A stretch of DNA of 64,000 nt from Diadophis punctatus similis (GCA_023053685.1 JALIGW010000002.1:255798346-255862345), one strand, 5' to 3'. Positions 1 through 11,207 are shown, counted from the stretch's first letter. Translations and numbers: made by a program. Notes: a model not told the origin generated them from the letters alone.

Positions 1-486
<486 letters not shown>

Positions 487-800
487 AAATGTATGGAATG
501 CGGACGTTTTTGTGAAAACAGGATGCTTCTCAAGAAAGAGTCCAAACTGGGCAGAGAAATACCCTATGGAAAGCAGACAACTCATTTCCCTTATTAATAT
601 GACCTACATCAAGGCTACATACAGGACGGGACGGAGATCCCTTTAAGGACTGAAGTGTCCTTAATTTGTGTAAAAGGATCCACTCTGATATGAACCCATC
701 TAAAGTTATGGAGTGTAAAAAGAATAACATCTGTGAAAAATGTGGTGAACAGTCTTCTTTCAGAGTATCGCCATAGGCGCAACTGAATAAATATATGGAT
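487..800 (+). pseudogene. Decayed C2H2 finger sequence in the 3' flank of gene X
   Basis: After the stop the sequence still resembles fingers (KCMECGR, then ENRMLLKK and later a relic around SDMNPSKVMECKK), but histidines are lost and frames are broken. Comparable decayed fingers follow gene Y (20630-20700) and gene Z (60289-60540), so this is an ancestral longer array that became 3' UTR. Confidence 0.6.
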
Positions 801-1085
801 TTTGGGAAGCTCCCAGGATAGTTTTTTTAATTCCAGCGGTATAATCTATTCAGTTAAGGTCTCACTCAAAACAATCTGTTAAACAATTGCCCCTCTTATT
901 GCTTCAAAATCTCACAACCTCGGCTTGATCACACACTACTTTATTTAGGCAGAATCAAAATCTGAAGTGAGTCTGGGATCAGCTTCCAGGCTTTGTGAAG
1001 AGCTGGTATATGCAAGCAAAGCAAGGGAAAATGTATGTGTGTATATTCATTTTAACTCTAATTGTGTTGAAAATACTGGCCGCCT
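800..1085 (+). repeat. Paralogous 3' flank of gene X (duplicated with 60560-60865)
   Basis: This non-coding stretch aligns almost base for base with 60560-60865 downstream of gene Z; both carry an AATAAATATATGG / AATAAATGTATGG block followed by the same unique sequence. It is therefore a segmental duplication, not an interspersed repeat. The AATAAA near 785 could be the polyadenylation signal of gene X. Confidence 0.7.
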
Positions 1086-2027
1086 TTATTTATTTATTTT
1101 TGTTAAGTTGAGATAAAGTGATTTATTTAGGATTCTTATATGCCGCCCTACTCCCTGGGGACTCAGGGCGGTGTATAACATTTGAAGAACCACTAAACAA
1201 TATAATTTAAAACAATTTAAAATGCATTTTAAAAAGCATACAAAATCTTACATACATGGGGGAGATCAAGATGAAGTTGTCTCAGAACCCCGCCTGCAGA
1301 AAGAGCCATGTCTTCACGGCTTTTCGGAAGGCCAGCAAGGTGGGGATAATTCGCATCTCTGGGGGGAGTTGGTTCCAGAGAGCAGGCCCCCCCACAGAGA
1401 AGGCCCTCCCCCTAGGCCCCGCCAGCCAACATTGGTTGACGGGACCTGGAGGAGACCCACTCTGTGGGACCTGACCGGTCGAAGGGAAGTATGAGGTAGA
1501 ATGCGGTCCCGGAGGTAACCTGGTCCTAAGCCATGTAGAAGATGATGATCAACACCTTGAATTGTACCCGGAGACCAATGGGCAGCCAATGCAACTGGCG
1601 GAATATGGGTGTTATGTGGGTGTATCTTGACACACCCACCACAGCACGCGCAGCCACATTTTGCACCAGTTAAAGTCTCCGAATACTCTTCAAGGGTAGC
1701 CCCATGTAGAGCGCATTACAGTAGTCCAATCGGGAGGTGACAAGGGCATGAGTGACCGTGAGTAGAGCCTCCTTCTCCAAGTATGGTCGCAATTGGTGCA
1801 CCATGCAAACCTGTGCAAAAGCCCTCCTAGCCACAGCTGTAAGATGTTGGTCTAATTTTAGCTGTGGATCTAGGAGAACTCCAAAATTGCGAACCCGTTC
1901 CGAGGGAGTCAAGTTTCCTCCCTCAAGAACCAAGGAGGGACAGTCAACATGGTCCTTAGGAGGCAATATCCAGAGCCACTCAGTCTTGTCGGGGTTGAGT
2001 TTGAGTCTGTTTCTCCCCATCTTTAAA
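1086..2027 (-). mobile_element. L2/CR1-type LINE, 5'-truncated 3' end
   Basis: The minus-strand frames read the C-terminal part of an L2-type reverse transcriptase (NPDKTEWLWILPPK, then VLLDPQLKLDQHL, RPYLEKEALLTVTHALVTSR). The element ends in an ATTT-rich tail on the plus-strand left side. The uninterrupted locus is visible at 60850-60870, so this copy inserted after the X/Z duplication. It carries stops and is dead. Confidence 0.85.
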
Positions 2028-2119
2028 CATGTAGCAAGGTGCTTAAGCTATTTTTTCCCATATACTGTATGTGCACAAGTTTGGTTGCAAGTGAAAATCT
2101 CTTCCAAATATTTCTATCT

Positions 2120-2475
2120 ACAGACAGAGGCATAGAATCAAAATCTCGTGAAATATTAGTACTGCTTTATAAAGCTTTAGTAAGTGCACACCTAGAATAC
2201 TGCAACTAATTTTGGTCACCACACTTCAGAAAAGGTGTTGAGACTTGAAAAATGTTTGGAGAAAAACAACTAAGGTGATCAAAGGCCTGGGGACTAAAAC
2301 ATAAGAAGAACGGTTACAGGATTTGGGTATGATTAGTCAACCTAGATTTCAACCTAGAAATAAGGAGAAATTTTCTGACAGAACAATTAACCAATGGAAC
2401 AGCTTGCCTTCAGAAGTTATGGGTGCTTCATCACTTGAAGTATTTTCAGAAACACCATGTGAGGGGAGCACTATT
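2120..2475 (+). mobile_element. CR1/L3-type LINE fragment, first piece
   Basis: This degenerate C-terminal CR1/L3 sequence begins at AGAGGCATAGAATCAAAATC and continues in 4330-4740 and 5018-5095 after an L1 and a hAT MITE interrupt it. The uninterrupted relative is 60965-61715. Confidence 0.7.
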
Positions 2476-2857
2476 AGAAAACTGGATAGAGATTAAGAAA
2501 AAAATATTATATAAAAATCCCCAAATGGATATCTCCAATGGAAGCAACTATCTACTCAAACGTGCTAGATCTGGATAAGAAAGTTATATATAATGATTTA
2601 TTGGACGAACAAAAGAACCTTAAATCAAACGAGGACCTGGCAATGACTGGAATAAAAATAGATTGGTGGTCCTATCTTCAAATTCAATCCAGGTATAAAA
2701 AAGACTTATTACAATTTGGATTTAAAAAAGAATATCAAGAACTGGACAAAATTATAATGGGAACTGATGAAAAAATGATAACAAAAACATATAACTGTCT
2801 ATTAAATGTTAAAATGGAGGAGGAAACAGTAAAATAAGTTATGGTAATTTGGGCACA

Positions 2858-2932
2858 AAATTTAATTTAATTTAATTTAATTTAATTTAATGGATTTCTA
2901 TGCCGCCCACTCCCTGGGGACTCTGGGCAGCT
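2858..2932 (-). mobile_element. Short L2 3'-tail insertion inside L1
   Basis: A (TTTAA)n run is followed by TATGCCGCCCACTCCCTGGG, the conserved 3' end of the L2 family in this window, read on minus. It splits the L1 frame at the codons for WAQNFGYT, so it is an extremely 5'-truncated insertion of about 75 bp. Confidence 0.65.
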
Positions 2933-3514
2933 AATTTTGGCTATACAATTGACTTAGAACATTGGGAAAAAGTATGGGACCAAAACTACAAACTCACAAT
3001 AGCAGCATTGTATAAAGAAAACATCTATAAAATGTTTTATAGATGGCACTTACCTCCGGCAAGATTGGCGAAGATGTCTCCGAATATTACAGCGAAATGT
3101 TGGAAATGTAAGCAAGATCCGGGGACGTACTACCACATGTGGTGGACGTGCCCAGAGGCAAAAAAAATACTGGAAAAAGATTCAAAGATGGATAGAAGAA
3201 ATCATAGACCAAAAAATAGATTTAAAACAGAAACAGAATTGTTTCTGTTGGGAATCTTAAAAGGGAAAATAAATAAAAACAACCAGTATCTTATATTACA
3301 TATAACAACGGCAGCTAGAATTAGCGATGCCCAACACTGGAAAGCAGAAACAGCCCCTTCAAGCTCAATTGTAATTACAAAAATATTAGAATGTGCGGAA
3401 ATGAATAAATTAACTATGGAAATACACGACAGAGAGGAAACAATTTTACAAAATATGGAACAAATGGTACATTTGGCTGGAACAGAAAAGTAAAAATAGA
3501 TAGTTAATTATATA

Positions 3515-3651
3515 CCGTGTTTCCCCAAAAATAAGACCCTGTCTTTAATTTTTTTGAACCCTGAAATAAGCGCTTGACCTTATTGCCATACACTCAAAAG
3601 CCCGGTTGGGCTTATTATCAGGGGATGTCTTATTTTGAGGGAAACAGGGTA
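3515..3651. mobile_element. Short TIR MITE, TA-flanked (Tc1/mariner-like)
   Basis: Inverted ends (CCGTGTTTCCCCAAAAATAA at left, reversed with mismatches in TTATTTTGAGGGAAACAGGG at right) are flanked by TA on both sides. It sits in the tail region of the L1 fragment. Confidence 0.55.
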
Positions 3652-3739
3652 TATAGAAAACAAAGCAATGGGTTGATAGACTTAGACAAAAGGTTAGATA
3701 TTAAGGAGATTGTAATAGGTTTGGATTTAGGAAATAGAC

Positions 3740-4101
3740 CAGTGGTTCCCAACCTTTTTGTGATCGAGTACCACTTGGAGGTCCCGTACAGTCGCCGTGT
3801 ACCACCTGTTTCCAGAGAAACTAAATTCGATCAGATATCACTTTATTTCCATAATTGTACCATTCCTTTTTTGGCCCCGCGCATCCAGCAACTGGATTCT
3901 CGGGCCGCTGGGACCAGGTGGGTGGCGTGTGGCAACAGTTGCAAATCATTGCCAGATTATCTTGTGTTAGGCAGTAAACATTTATGTGAAGTAAAAAATA
4001 ACTAACTCAAAATCGTTCATGACCCCGAAATTGTTCGCGTACCACCTGGAAGGCCCTCGCGTACCACTAGTGGTACACGTACCACAGGTTGGGAACCACT
4101 G
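3740..4101. mobile_element. hAT-type MITE, family CAGTGGTTCCCAACC
   Basis: The element is 362 bp with inverted ends CAGTGGTTCCCAACC ... GGTTGGGAACCACTG. A perfect 8-bp duplication, AAATAGAC, lies at 3732-3739 and 4102-4109. End sequence and duplication length are diagnostic of hAT. There is no transposase. Confidence 0.92.
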
Positions 4102-4329
4102 AAATAGACGAAGACATATAGGTTAATGAATAGGAGATATAGAAAGATAGAAGATACACCGATACAGTACGCTGTAAAATGAATATTTTATGGCATATGT
4201 TTTGTTAGGTCATGTCATGTAATGTTTATGTTACGTTGTGTTATGTCACTTTTGAATATGTAATTTGTATATATCTGTATTTGAATGTTGTTTTTAAAAC
4301 TGTTTAATAAAAATTATATATATATTTAA

Positions 4330-4743
4330 AAAGTTGTGGGAGCTTCATCACTGGAATCTTTCAAGAAGAAACTAGACAGCCATCTGTCAGAAATGTTGTA
4401 GGATCTCCTGCTTGGGTGAAGGGTTGGATGACCTACAAGGTCCCTTCCAACTTTGTTTATCTAGTCTAGTGAAAAGAAGGACTTGGGGTGACATGATTGC
4501 AGTATTCCAATATTTGAGGGGCTGCCACAAAGTGGAGGGAGTTGATTTATTTTCCAAAGCACCAGAGGGCAAGGCAGGAAAAAATGGATGGAAACTCATC
4601 AAGGAGAAAATCAACCTGGAATTAAGAAGAACCTAACAGTGAGAACAATTAACAATTAGCTTGTCTTCAGAAATCGTGGGCACTTCATCACTGGAGGTTT
4701 TTAAGAAGAGACTGGACAATCACTTGTCTGAAATGGTATAGGG
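4330..4743 (+). mobile_element. CR1/L3-type LINE fragment, second piece
   Basis: Frames read the CR1 C-terminus (GDMIAVFQYLRGCHKVEGVDLFSKAPEGK, NGWKLIKEKINLELRR). It is the continuation of 2120-2475 and resumes at 5018. Confidence 0.75.
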
Positions 4744-5009
4744 CAGTGATGGCGAACCTTTTTTCCCTCGGGTGCCGAAAGCATGTGCACATGCGCTATC
4801 ATGCGCGTGTGAGTGTCCACACCCATAATTCAATGCCCGGGGAGGGCGAAAACGGCTTTCCCCGCCCCCCGCAGAGGCCCTCTGAAGGCCAGAAACGGAC
4901 CATTTCCCAACTTCCGGTGGTCCCAGTAGGCCTGTTTTTCGCCCTCCCCAGGCTCCAGAGGCTTCCGGAGCCTGGGGAGGGTTCGCGTGCCATAGGTTCG
5001 CCATCACTG
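4744..5009. mobile_element. hAT-type MITE, family CAGTGATGGCGAACC
   Basis: The 266-bp element has inverted ends CAGTGATGGCGAACC ... GGTTCGCCATCACTG. A perfect 8-bp duplication, GTATAGGG, lies at 4736-4743 and 5010-5017. It interrupts the CR1 fragment at a position that is empty in the paralogous copy near 61685. Confidence 0.92.
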
Positions 5010-5017
5010 GTATAGGG

Positions 5018-5095
5018 TCTCCTGCTTAAGCAGGGGGTTGGACTAGAAGACCTCTAAGGTCTCTTCCAGCTCCGTTCTGTTCTGTTCTATTCTCC
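5018..5095 (+). mobile_element. CR1/L3-type LINE 3' terminus with short tandem tail
   Basis: GGGTTGGACTAGAAGACCTC is the conserved CR1/L3 3' end, followed by a GTTCT/ATTCT pentamer tail (5073-5092) like those described for snake L3 elements. Confidence 0.7.
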
Positions 5096-5360
5096 CAACT
5101 GAAAGGATCCATTCAGGGGAAAACCCCTATAAATGTGGAGATTGTGGTAAAAGATTCAGTATGAAGAATTCCCTTACTTACCACATCAATACCCACACAC
5201 GGAAGAAATTGCACCAGTGCACGGAATATGGGAAGAGCTTCACATTAAAAAGTCACCTTACTTCCCATAAGAGGATCCACACAGGAGAGAAATAGAAATG
5301 TATGGAATGCGGAAGGAGTTTTTGTGAAAACAGGATGCTTCTCAAGAAAGAACCCACAGA
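5096..5360 (+). pseudogene. C2H2 zinc-finger relic
   Basis: Two to three recognisable fingers (YKCGDCGKRFSMKNSLTYH, then [21 protein letters not shown]) end in a TAG. The terminal part repeats the array end of gene X, including the decayed CMECGRSFCENRMLL stretch. One finger has lost a cysteine (EYGK). There is no start and no KRAB nearby, so this is a duplicated, dead 3' exon piece. Confidence 0.8.
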
Positions 5361-5539
5361 GGGCAGAAAAATATCTCCCTCTCTTTACTCCGAAAGCTCA
5401 CAACCTCTGCTTTTTCAAGCTTCTTTATCTTTATTTATTTATCTAAATGATGCCCTATTTTATACACATTGAACAAAAAAGTTAAATAAAGAAACCAGAT
5501 GAATATGTAAGAGAACTTATCAGGAGGAGGGGGGAGTGG

Positions 5540-5840
5540 AATAAAATGTTAGAAAGTGCTAGAAGTGGGTGGAATGAGTTCAGATCTGACTCAGTTTCAC
5601 GCTGCACAATGATGCAGTGAAAACCATGGAATGAGAAAAGCATTAGCAAGGTAGATTTATCTATGAAAGAAACAAAGAAGAGACATTGTAGCCTATAAAT
5701 TGTGGGAACATTTCTCTATAAAATCTTGGCATTTTTATTAGAATTTTCTTAATTACTTAATTTGACATCTGTGGAGATAATCCATGCAGCATTGATAGTG
5801 CTTTGGCCAACTTATCTTCTTTACATCAGAGGATTCAAAG
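5540..5840 (+). repeat. Paralogous intergenic segment (matches 62010-62235)
   Basis: GTGGAATGAGTTCA, GAATGAGAAAAGCATTAG and CATCTGTGGAGATAATCCAT appear in the same order at 62010-62235. The segment extends the X/Z downstream duplication. No coding content is seen. Confidence 0.65.
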
Positions 5841-6009
5841 TCTGAACATCCATTTGGCATTTGAGTGGTAGACAAAGATTTGTGCTTCAAGGAGTCAGAG
5901 GGTCTAGGTATTAATGGGAAGACATTTATCTTCTCATTTAATACAATTAAATAATATATTAGTTGAATATATTAATTCAAAGTATTTCTTATTCTCCAGC
6001 CAACAATTC

Positions 6010-6655
6010 CACCCTTTCCTTTGCCTTGCAAGAGATACCTTGACTACTGTAATGGGCTCTACATGGGGCTACCCTCGAAAAGCATCCGGAGACTACAATT
6101 GGTACAGAATGCAGCTGCGCGAGCTGTGGTGGGTGTACCGAGATACACCCACGTAACACCCATCCTCCGCCAGCTGCATTGGCTACCCATTGGTCTCCGG
6201 TCGCAATTCAAGGTGTTGGTTTTGACCTTTAAAGCCCTACATGGCTCAGGGCCAGGTTACCTTCGGGACCGCATCCTGCCACATTCCTCCCTACGACCAG
6301 TGAGGTCCCACAGAGAGGGCCTCCTCCAGGTCCCGTCTGCCAAACAATGCCGGCTGGCGGGCCCATGGGGGAGGGCCTTCTCTGTGGGAGCCCCAGCTCT
6401 CTGGAACCAACTCCCGCCAGAGATCCGGACTATCCCCACCCTACTGGCCTTCCGCAAGGCAGTAAAAACATGGCTCTTCCGGCAGGCGGGGTGAAGAGAT
6501 GATTCCCCAAGTATGAATGGATTTTTAAATTGTAATATGTTTTTAGATGTTATTTTAATATGTAGTTCTGATCTCTGCTGTAAGCCGTCCTGAGTCCCAC
6601 GGGATTGGGCGGCCTATAAGAACTCTTATAAATAAATAAAAAAATAAAATACCAT
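6010..6655 (+). mobile_element. L2/CR1-type LINE 3' end
   Basis: The 157-aa frame at 6021-6494 reads the L2 C-terminus (LQLVQNAAARAVVGVPRYTH, LHWLPIGLRSQFKVLV, LAFRKAVKTWLFRQAG), followed by the 3' UTR and an AATAAATAAAA tail. It is close in sequence to the copy at 21736-23335, which suggests recent activity of this subfamily. 5'-truncated. Confidence 0.9.
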
Positions 6656-6847
6656 CATTATTTTGAAAGGTATTTGGGGATGAGTGGAGTCTTGAAGGGG
6701 ATCAGGTGCCAGGATCTGGGGATACTCCCAGTCATTCCGCCTCAGCCATGGGGTCAGCCCGAGGGATCCACTGAGGTGTTTCCCATCAGAGAAGCTGCTG
6801 AATTGAGGGTGGCTGCCCCCCAATTGTGACCCTTCTCCTTTTAGGTT

Positions 6848-7460
6848 GGGGCCCAGATGTCCTGATTTTATCAGGATTTTCCTGATTTTTAGAAGCTTGT
6901 CCTGATTCTGAAAATGTCCTGATTTTGTCCTGAAATTCGAGTTCCCGTCCTGATTTGTCCTGAACTTTTGTAAAATTTTAGGCTAATCAAGATGAACGTT
7001 AAATGAAAGTACATTTGCACTACTTGTGTTTTAGTTCAATCGCTTCATTTTCAGGCAGATTCTCTTATGTATTGTTACGGAAGATTTCGTGTGCAACAAA
7101 TTCTTTGATCTGAAAATTCTAGTTAGCATAATTTTTTTCAATTCCTACGTCAAACGTGGCTGTGGAAAGAGTATTTTCCCTGTGCAAGAAGCAGTGGACA
7201 GACGATCGAAATGGATTGGATGTTAAAACCGTGAAATGCTTGCTTCAAATTAAAATAAATCATTCTTCTTCATCGTGTGGCGAAAGGTATAAAAAGATTT
7301 TGGGCGACGAAAATGTGCTGAATAAGATATCATCTAATAGTAAATACGTGTGAATATGATGTTTTGTTGGCTTTGTTGGACTAATAAATGTTATCTTGAG
7401 AAGTGCTATTTTTTAAAAACTGTCCTGATTTTGGATCAAAGGTATCTCGGCACCCTAGGT
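6848..7460 (+). mobile_element. hAT transposon relic with transposase C-terminal fragment
   Basis: A short frame (7156-7353) reads VERVFSLCKKQWTDDRNGLD, matching the C-terminal dimerisation region of hAT transposases in style. Surrounding sequence has repeated GTCCTGATTTT motifs and loosely inverted ends (left CCCAGATGTCCTGATTTT; right, reversed, CTAGGGTGCCGAGATACC). It is internally deleted and inactive. Confidence 0.55.
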
Positions 7461-7557
7461 TGGGGGCTTTTGTCTGGTTTGTCTAAATGAGGGACACTAG
7501 TTTAAAGTGTGTGGAGGTGATGGGCCCCCAAGATCCTCGGGGGCTGGAAAAGTACCC

Positions 7558-7806
7558 TTGACAATAGCAATAGCAATAGCACTTAGACTTATATACTGCT
7601 TCATAGTGTTTTCAGCCCTCTCTAAGCGGTTTACAGAGTTCAGCATATTGCCCCCAACAATCTGGGTCCTCATTTTACCCACCTTAGAAGGATGGAAGGC
7701 TGAATCAACCTTGAGCCTGGTGAAATTTGAACAGCTGAACTGCTGAACTAGCAGTCAGCTGGAGTAGCCTGCAGTAGCTGCATTTAACCACTGCGCCACC
7801 TCGGCA
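7558..7806 (-). mobile_element. tRNA-derived SINE (Sauria type)
   Basis: On minus it starts at the tRNA-like GCCGAGGTGGCGCAGTGG (A box) and includes a B-box-like GTTCAAATTTC. It ends in GCGGTATATAAGTCTAAGTG-type sequence with an (AGCAAT)-like tail. Four copies occur in this window. Confidence 0.85.
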
Positions 7807-8794
7807 GGACACCGTGGGGATGGAGCAGGGCCTGAGGGAGAAGAGGGGCCCAGAGGGAGGCCTAATTCAGAGTCAGAGAGAAAGGAGGAGCAGGATCCAT
7901 TCCTGAGGAGCTCCAAAGACCCCTGAGGGTGGTGCTTCCCTCGAGGTGCCTCTTTCTCATCCGCCCAGCCAGCAAAAAGGCTCCTCCCACCCGTCAGGAC
8001 TGCCTTTTCTTGCTGAGGGAAGTGCACTGGGAGGGTTGTGGGCAGAAGAGAAGGGGAGGAGTCTCACACGCTCCCACCTCCCTCGCCCTGCAGCCTTTTC
8101 TCCAACATCTCCCCTAGGGATTTTAGTCCCCTTGTCCGACCCGCCCCACCAACATCAATAGTCTCTCCCACCACTCCCTCCTTACTGGTAGGGGATTCTT
8201 ATCCTCTTCTAGGGATCCAGGACAGCACCCCTACCAGTTGCAACAGGAGACAACACAGCCCATGAATGCTCCCCACAAGAGAGGAGACACCCAAACACTT
8301 TCAACCTCAGAAGTGGAATTGGGCGGTGTGTGTGTGGCCAGGGAGGGTACTTTGGAGAAAACACTAATGGGAATCCTCCCTTCTGCTGTGTCATCTGTCT
8401 CTGGGTGAAGTCTTCCTCCCGCAGGGGAAGCCTTTGGAGCAGAAACTACCCAAATTGTCTGTTGCCGGGCTGTCCCGAAGAGGAGGCAGGTGGGCTTCGA
8501 GAGAAACTAAGCCTAGGGGTGGTAGCAATTGCTGAGATGTGAAAATCCCATACTTCTAGCCGATGCCCAAAATTGTATGAGACCCAGTCACGTAGCTTCT
8601 ACGTGACACCTCTTGGCCGAGGTCAATCTCTCTGTGCCTATAGGTGGCATTTGGCATGCAAATGGGACAGAGAAAATGTGTCCCACGGATCAAGAGGGGA
8701 TCAATTCTCTCCGCAGGACAAAGACCATTAGATGAAAAGTCCCAAGGAAGCCTGTGGGCAGGTTGTCAGGAGGAATTTCCGGAGCAGAAAAGGC

Positions 8795-9222
8795 TGCAGG
8801 GTAAGGGAACTGCGTGATCGTCTGCTACTGCATTCCTCCCAGCGCCCTGTGAGATCGTACAGGGTCGGCCTCCAGGTCCCATCAGCTAGACAATGTCGGC
8901 TTGCGGGTCCGCAGGGAGGGCCTTCTCTGTAGCGGCTCCAACCCTTTGGAACCAACTACTTCCCGAGATCCGTACTACCCCAACCTTACTGGCCTTCCGG
9001 AAAGAGCTTAAGACCTGGCTTTTCCAGCAGGCATGGGGCCAATGACCCGAAGATATGGTCTTGTTAGATCGGTCCGGGGATGCATGTTGGAGTGAAAGTT
9101 CTTTTTAAATAAATGTATTGTACTTTTTAATATGCTTTTTAATTGTTTTTATTGATTGTTGTTTCTGTGCCTTACTGTGAGCCGCCCAGAGTCCCTCTGG
9201 GAGTTGGGCGGCATAGACATTC

Positions 9223-9254
<32 letters not shown>

Positions 9255-9292
9255 CTAAACTAAACTAAACTAGACAGCCCACCACTTGAAAC
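8795..9292 (+). mobile_element. L2/CR1-type LINE 3' end with (TAAAC)n tail
   Basis: It is a degenerate L2 C-terminus (LRDRLLLHSSQRPVRSYRVG, then TTLTGLPERA-like) and a 3' UTR with GCCGCCCAGAGTCCCTCTGG. It ends in about eleven TAAAC pentamers (9228-9273). Confidence 0.8.
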
Positions 9293-9469
9293 ACGGAGGT
9301 CTCTTGCAAGTCTTCAACCAGGTGGGAGAGCTGTCGTGCAAATGCCTGTGTTGTTTCTCTGTGTCATATATGTAGGTATATACATAATTTTGTATTTATT
9401 TATTTTGTCATGTTTATGTAGTGTATATTGGAGATGGTGACCCTTTGAGAGCTGTATGGAACAAAATTT

Positions 9470-9660
9470 CATTTTATTTATTTATTTATTTAGGATTCTT
9501 ATATGCCGCCCGACTCCCTGGGGACTCCCTGTGGATTTTAATGTATGCCGATTAGTATACATTCAAAGTGACGTTATTCTGTTGTTTTGTTCTGTTCTAT
9601 TCTACGCTACTCTACACCTCGATGTAGTGAGCAGGGGTTGGACTAGAATGGTTTGCTGAG
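9470..9660. mobile_element. L2 3'-tail fragment and CR1/L3 3' terminus
   Basis: An ATTT tail followed by TATGCCGCCCGACTCCCTGG (L2 end, minus) lies next to TTCTGTTCTATTCTACGCTA and GGGGTTGGACTAGAATG (CR1/L3 3' end). No gene is seen. Confidence 0.5.
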
Positions 9661-9763
9661 AAGAATGGCGCACAAAGCTACACTGGTGTTAATTATTCAA
9701 CCCTTTCGTGCAACTCCTCTTTCTGCAACACCTCCCCGCCAGAATGAATGCCATAGAGTCCAA

Positions 9764-9898
9764 GGGTGGCCAAACTATGGTTCTTTGAGGATCTGTGGAC
9801 TTCAACTCCCAGAATTCCTGAGCTAGCCATGCATGCATGGCTGGCTCAGGAATTCTGGGAGTTGAAGTCCACAGGTCCTCAAAGAACCAATTTGGCCA
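9764..9898. mobile_element. Palindromic foldback MITE, copy 1
   Basis: Two near-perfect inverted arms (GGCCAAACTATGGTTCTTTG ... and CTGTGGACTTCAACTCCCAG) meet at TGCATGCATG. The same family recurs at 10734-10870 and, decayed, at 36505-36632. Confidence 0.8.
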
Positions 9899-10021
9899 CA
9901 GTGTTTCCCAACCTTGGCAACTTGAAGATGTCTGGACTTCAACTCCCAGAATTCCCCAGCCAGCTGGCTGGGGAATTCTGGGAGTTGAAGTCCAGACATC
10001 TTCAAGTTGCCAAGGTTGGTG
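9899..10021. mobile_element. Palindromic foldback MITE, copy 2 (CAGTGTTTCCCAACC)
   Basis: Inverted arms start with the hAT-like end CAGTGTTTCCCAACCTTGGC and carry GACTTCAACTCCCAGAATTC. The centre is CAGCCAGCTGGCTG. It is directly abutted to copy 1 and has related elements at 30665-30799 and 61723-61856. Confidence 0.8.
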
Positions 10022-10084
10022 ACATAGGAAATGCCACCGTCTCAAAAAAAAGGCGGGAGGACCAAGCAGACATTGGCCCGCGTA

Positions 10085-10435
10085 GCCTTTCAGGTCATCC
10101 CACGATCTCGCCGCTAGAGGGCAGGGCGCTGCCATCTCTGCCGACTCACCGAGCCGCCACTGCGCATGCGCTGGCGTCTGCCTGGCTGGGGTGAACCGGC
10201 AGTGAGAGTTGCCCCCCCCCGAATCTTGGGGAGCGGGCGAGGGGGGGCTTCCCACGGGGAGGGGGGGTGGGAAAGAACTGCCCCCTTTCCCACCCGTCGG
10301 CAGAGCATCCTCCACCGATTCCTGCAGGGAAGAGAAGAGGAAGCAAACTCTCCCGGAGCCAGTGGTGAAGAAGGGGGACCCCCGGATCCCCCCAAAAGGT
10401 TTGCTGGACTCCCAATCTTGAGGCTGGTAAGGACC
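10085..10435 (+). promoter_or_regulatory. CpG-rich putative promoter/first exon with CTCF-like motif
   Basis: This GC- and CpG-rich stretch contains CCGCTAGAGGGCAG (about 10110-10123), a close match to the vertebrate CTCF consensus, and GCGCATGCGC (NRF1-like) near 10160. A good splice donor (GGCTG|GTAAGG) occurs at about 10430. It lies about 5 kb upstream of the first coding exon of gene Y on the same strand and could be its 5' UTR exon. No transcript evidence is available. Confidence 0.45.
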
Positions 10436-10733
10436 CCCTCCCATTCTTGCTCCTGGCTGTGCATTACAAGAGATGCCGCCCTGAGGAGGGAGGGGGAGAG
10501 TTGCTGGGGGAGGAAGCTTAAAAGCACCCACTTGTTCATCTATTTGGCTTCACAGATTTGTAAAAGAATCCGGGAAAGGGGGCTTTCCTTCCTGGTACCC
10601 CCTCCACTCTGCAAAAGGTCCCTTTGCAAACTTTTTTGGGGTGTGTGTGTGTGAAAAGGACCAATTCTGTGCCTCAAATGTAACCGTTGCCGGTGCTGTA
10701 AGCCCCCCCCCCAACATGTTTTTTCTGTTAGTG

Positions 10734-10870
10734 CAGGGGTGGGCAAACTATGGTTCTTTGAGGACCTGTGGACTTCAACTCCCAGAATTCCTGAGCCAGC
10801 CATGCATGCATGGCTGGCTCAGGAATTCTGGGAGTTGAAGTCCACAGGTCCTCAAAGAACCATAGTTTGG
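10734..10870. mobile_element. Palindromic foldback MITE, copy 3 (CAGGGGTGGGCAAACT)
   Basis: Arms of about 65 bp are almost perfectly complementary around GCATGCATGC. The left end CAGGGGTGGGCAAACTATGG is hAT-like; the right end is slightly trimmed (CCATAGTTTGG). Confidence 0.85.
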
Positions 10871-11067
10871 CTAGTGGAGCTCAGCTCAGACCCTCCCCAA
10901 AATTAGGTTTGGTCTCCAACGGGGGGGGGGGGGCTGAGGGAGAGAGGACATTCATTGCCACTGAGCTAAAACATCTCTTAAGAATAGAAAAGACTCCGAG
11001 GTCTTGGAGGTGTTAAAAATAACAAGAAACTTGGATCGATTAAAAAAACAAAGAGTATTTATTGGAA

Positions 11068-11207
<140 letters not shown>

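Larger units (their letters stand above)
2476..4328 (+). mobile_element. L1-type LINE ORF2 C-terminal fragment with nested insertions
   Basis: Two open stretches (2538-2837 and about 2920-3493) read the C-terminus of an L1 ORF2: YKILL-like LYKENIYKMFYRWHLPP, then CWKCKQDPGTYYHMWWTCP, the cysteine-rich region of L1 ORF2. They belong to one reading frame split by a short L2 tail near 2860-2930. The 3' end is an AATAAAAATTATATATA tail at 4305-4325. The flanking CR1 sequence (AGTTATGGGTGCTTCATCAC / AGTTGTGGGAGCTTCATCAC) is present on both sides, consistent with a target-site duplication. Non-functional. Confidence 0.8.
6656..8600 (+). promoter_or_regulatory. Zinc-finger-gene upstream segment A (promoter-like, interrupted by repeats)
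   Basis: Unique blocks at 6656-6840 and 7805-8560 match segment C (62480-63530) and partly segment B (47940-48420): CCCATCAGAGAAGC, GGCTCCTCCCACCC, a GAATCCTCCCTTCTG...TCATCTGTCTC block, and the closing AGCCGATG block. In B the segment sits directly upstream of the first exon of gene Z. A is upstream of gene Y and is split by a hAT relic (6850-7455) and a SINE (7558-7805). Assignment as a promoter or 5' UTR is an inference from position and GC content. The AP-1-like TGAGTCA present in B and C is lost here (TGTGTCA). Confidence 0.4.

Noticed and set aside
7558..7806. tRNA gene
   Set aside because: The A- and B-box-like sequences belong to a dispersed SINE with a LINE-like 3' end; four copies occur in the window and no full cloverleaf is apparent.
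9689..10531. A 280-codon minus frame
   Set aside because: It crosses two palindromic MITEs and a GC-rich stretch, shows repeated SGLQLPEFPSQ-like text from the foldback arms, and has no family signature.
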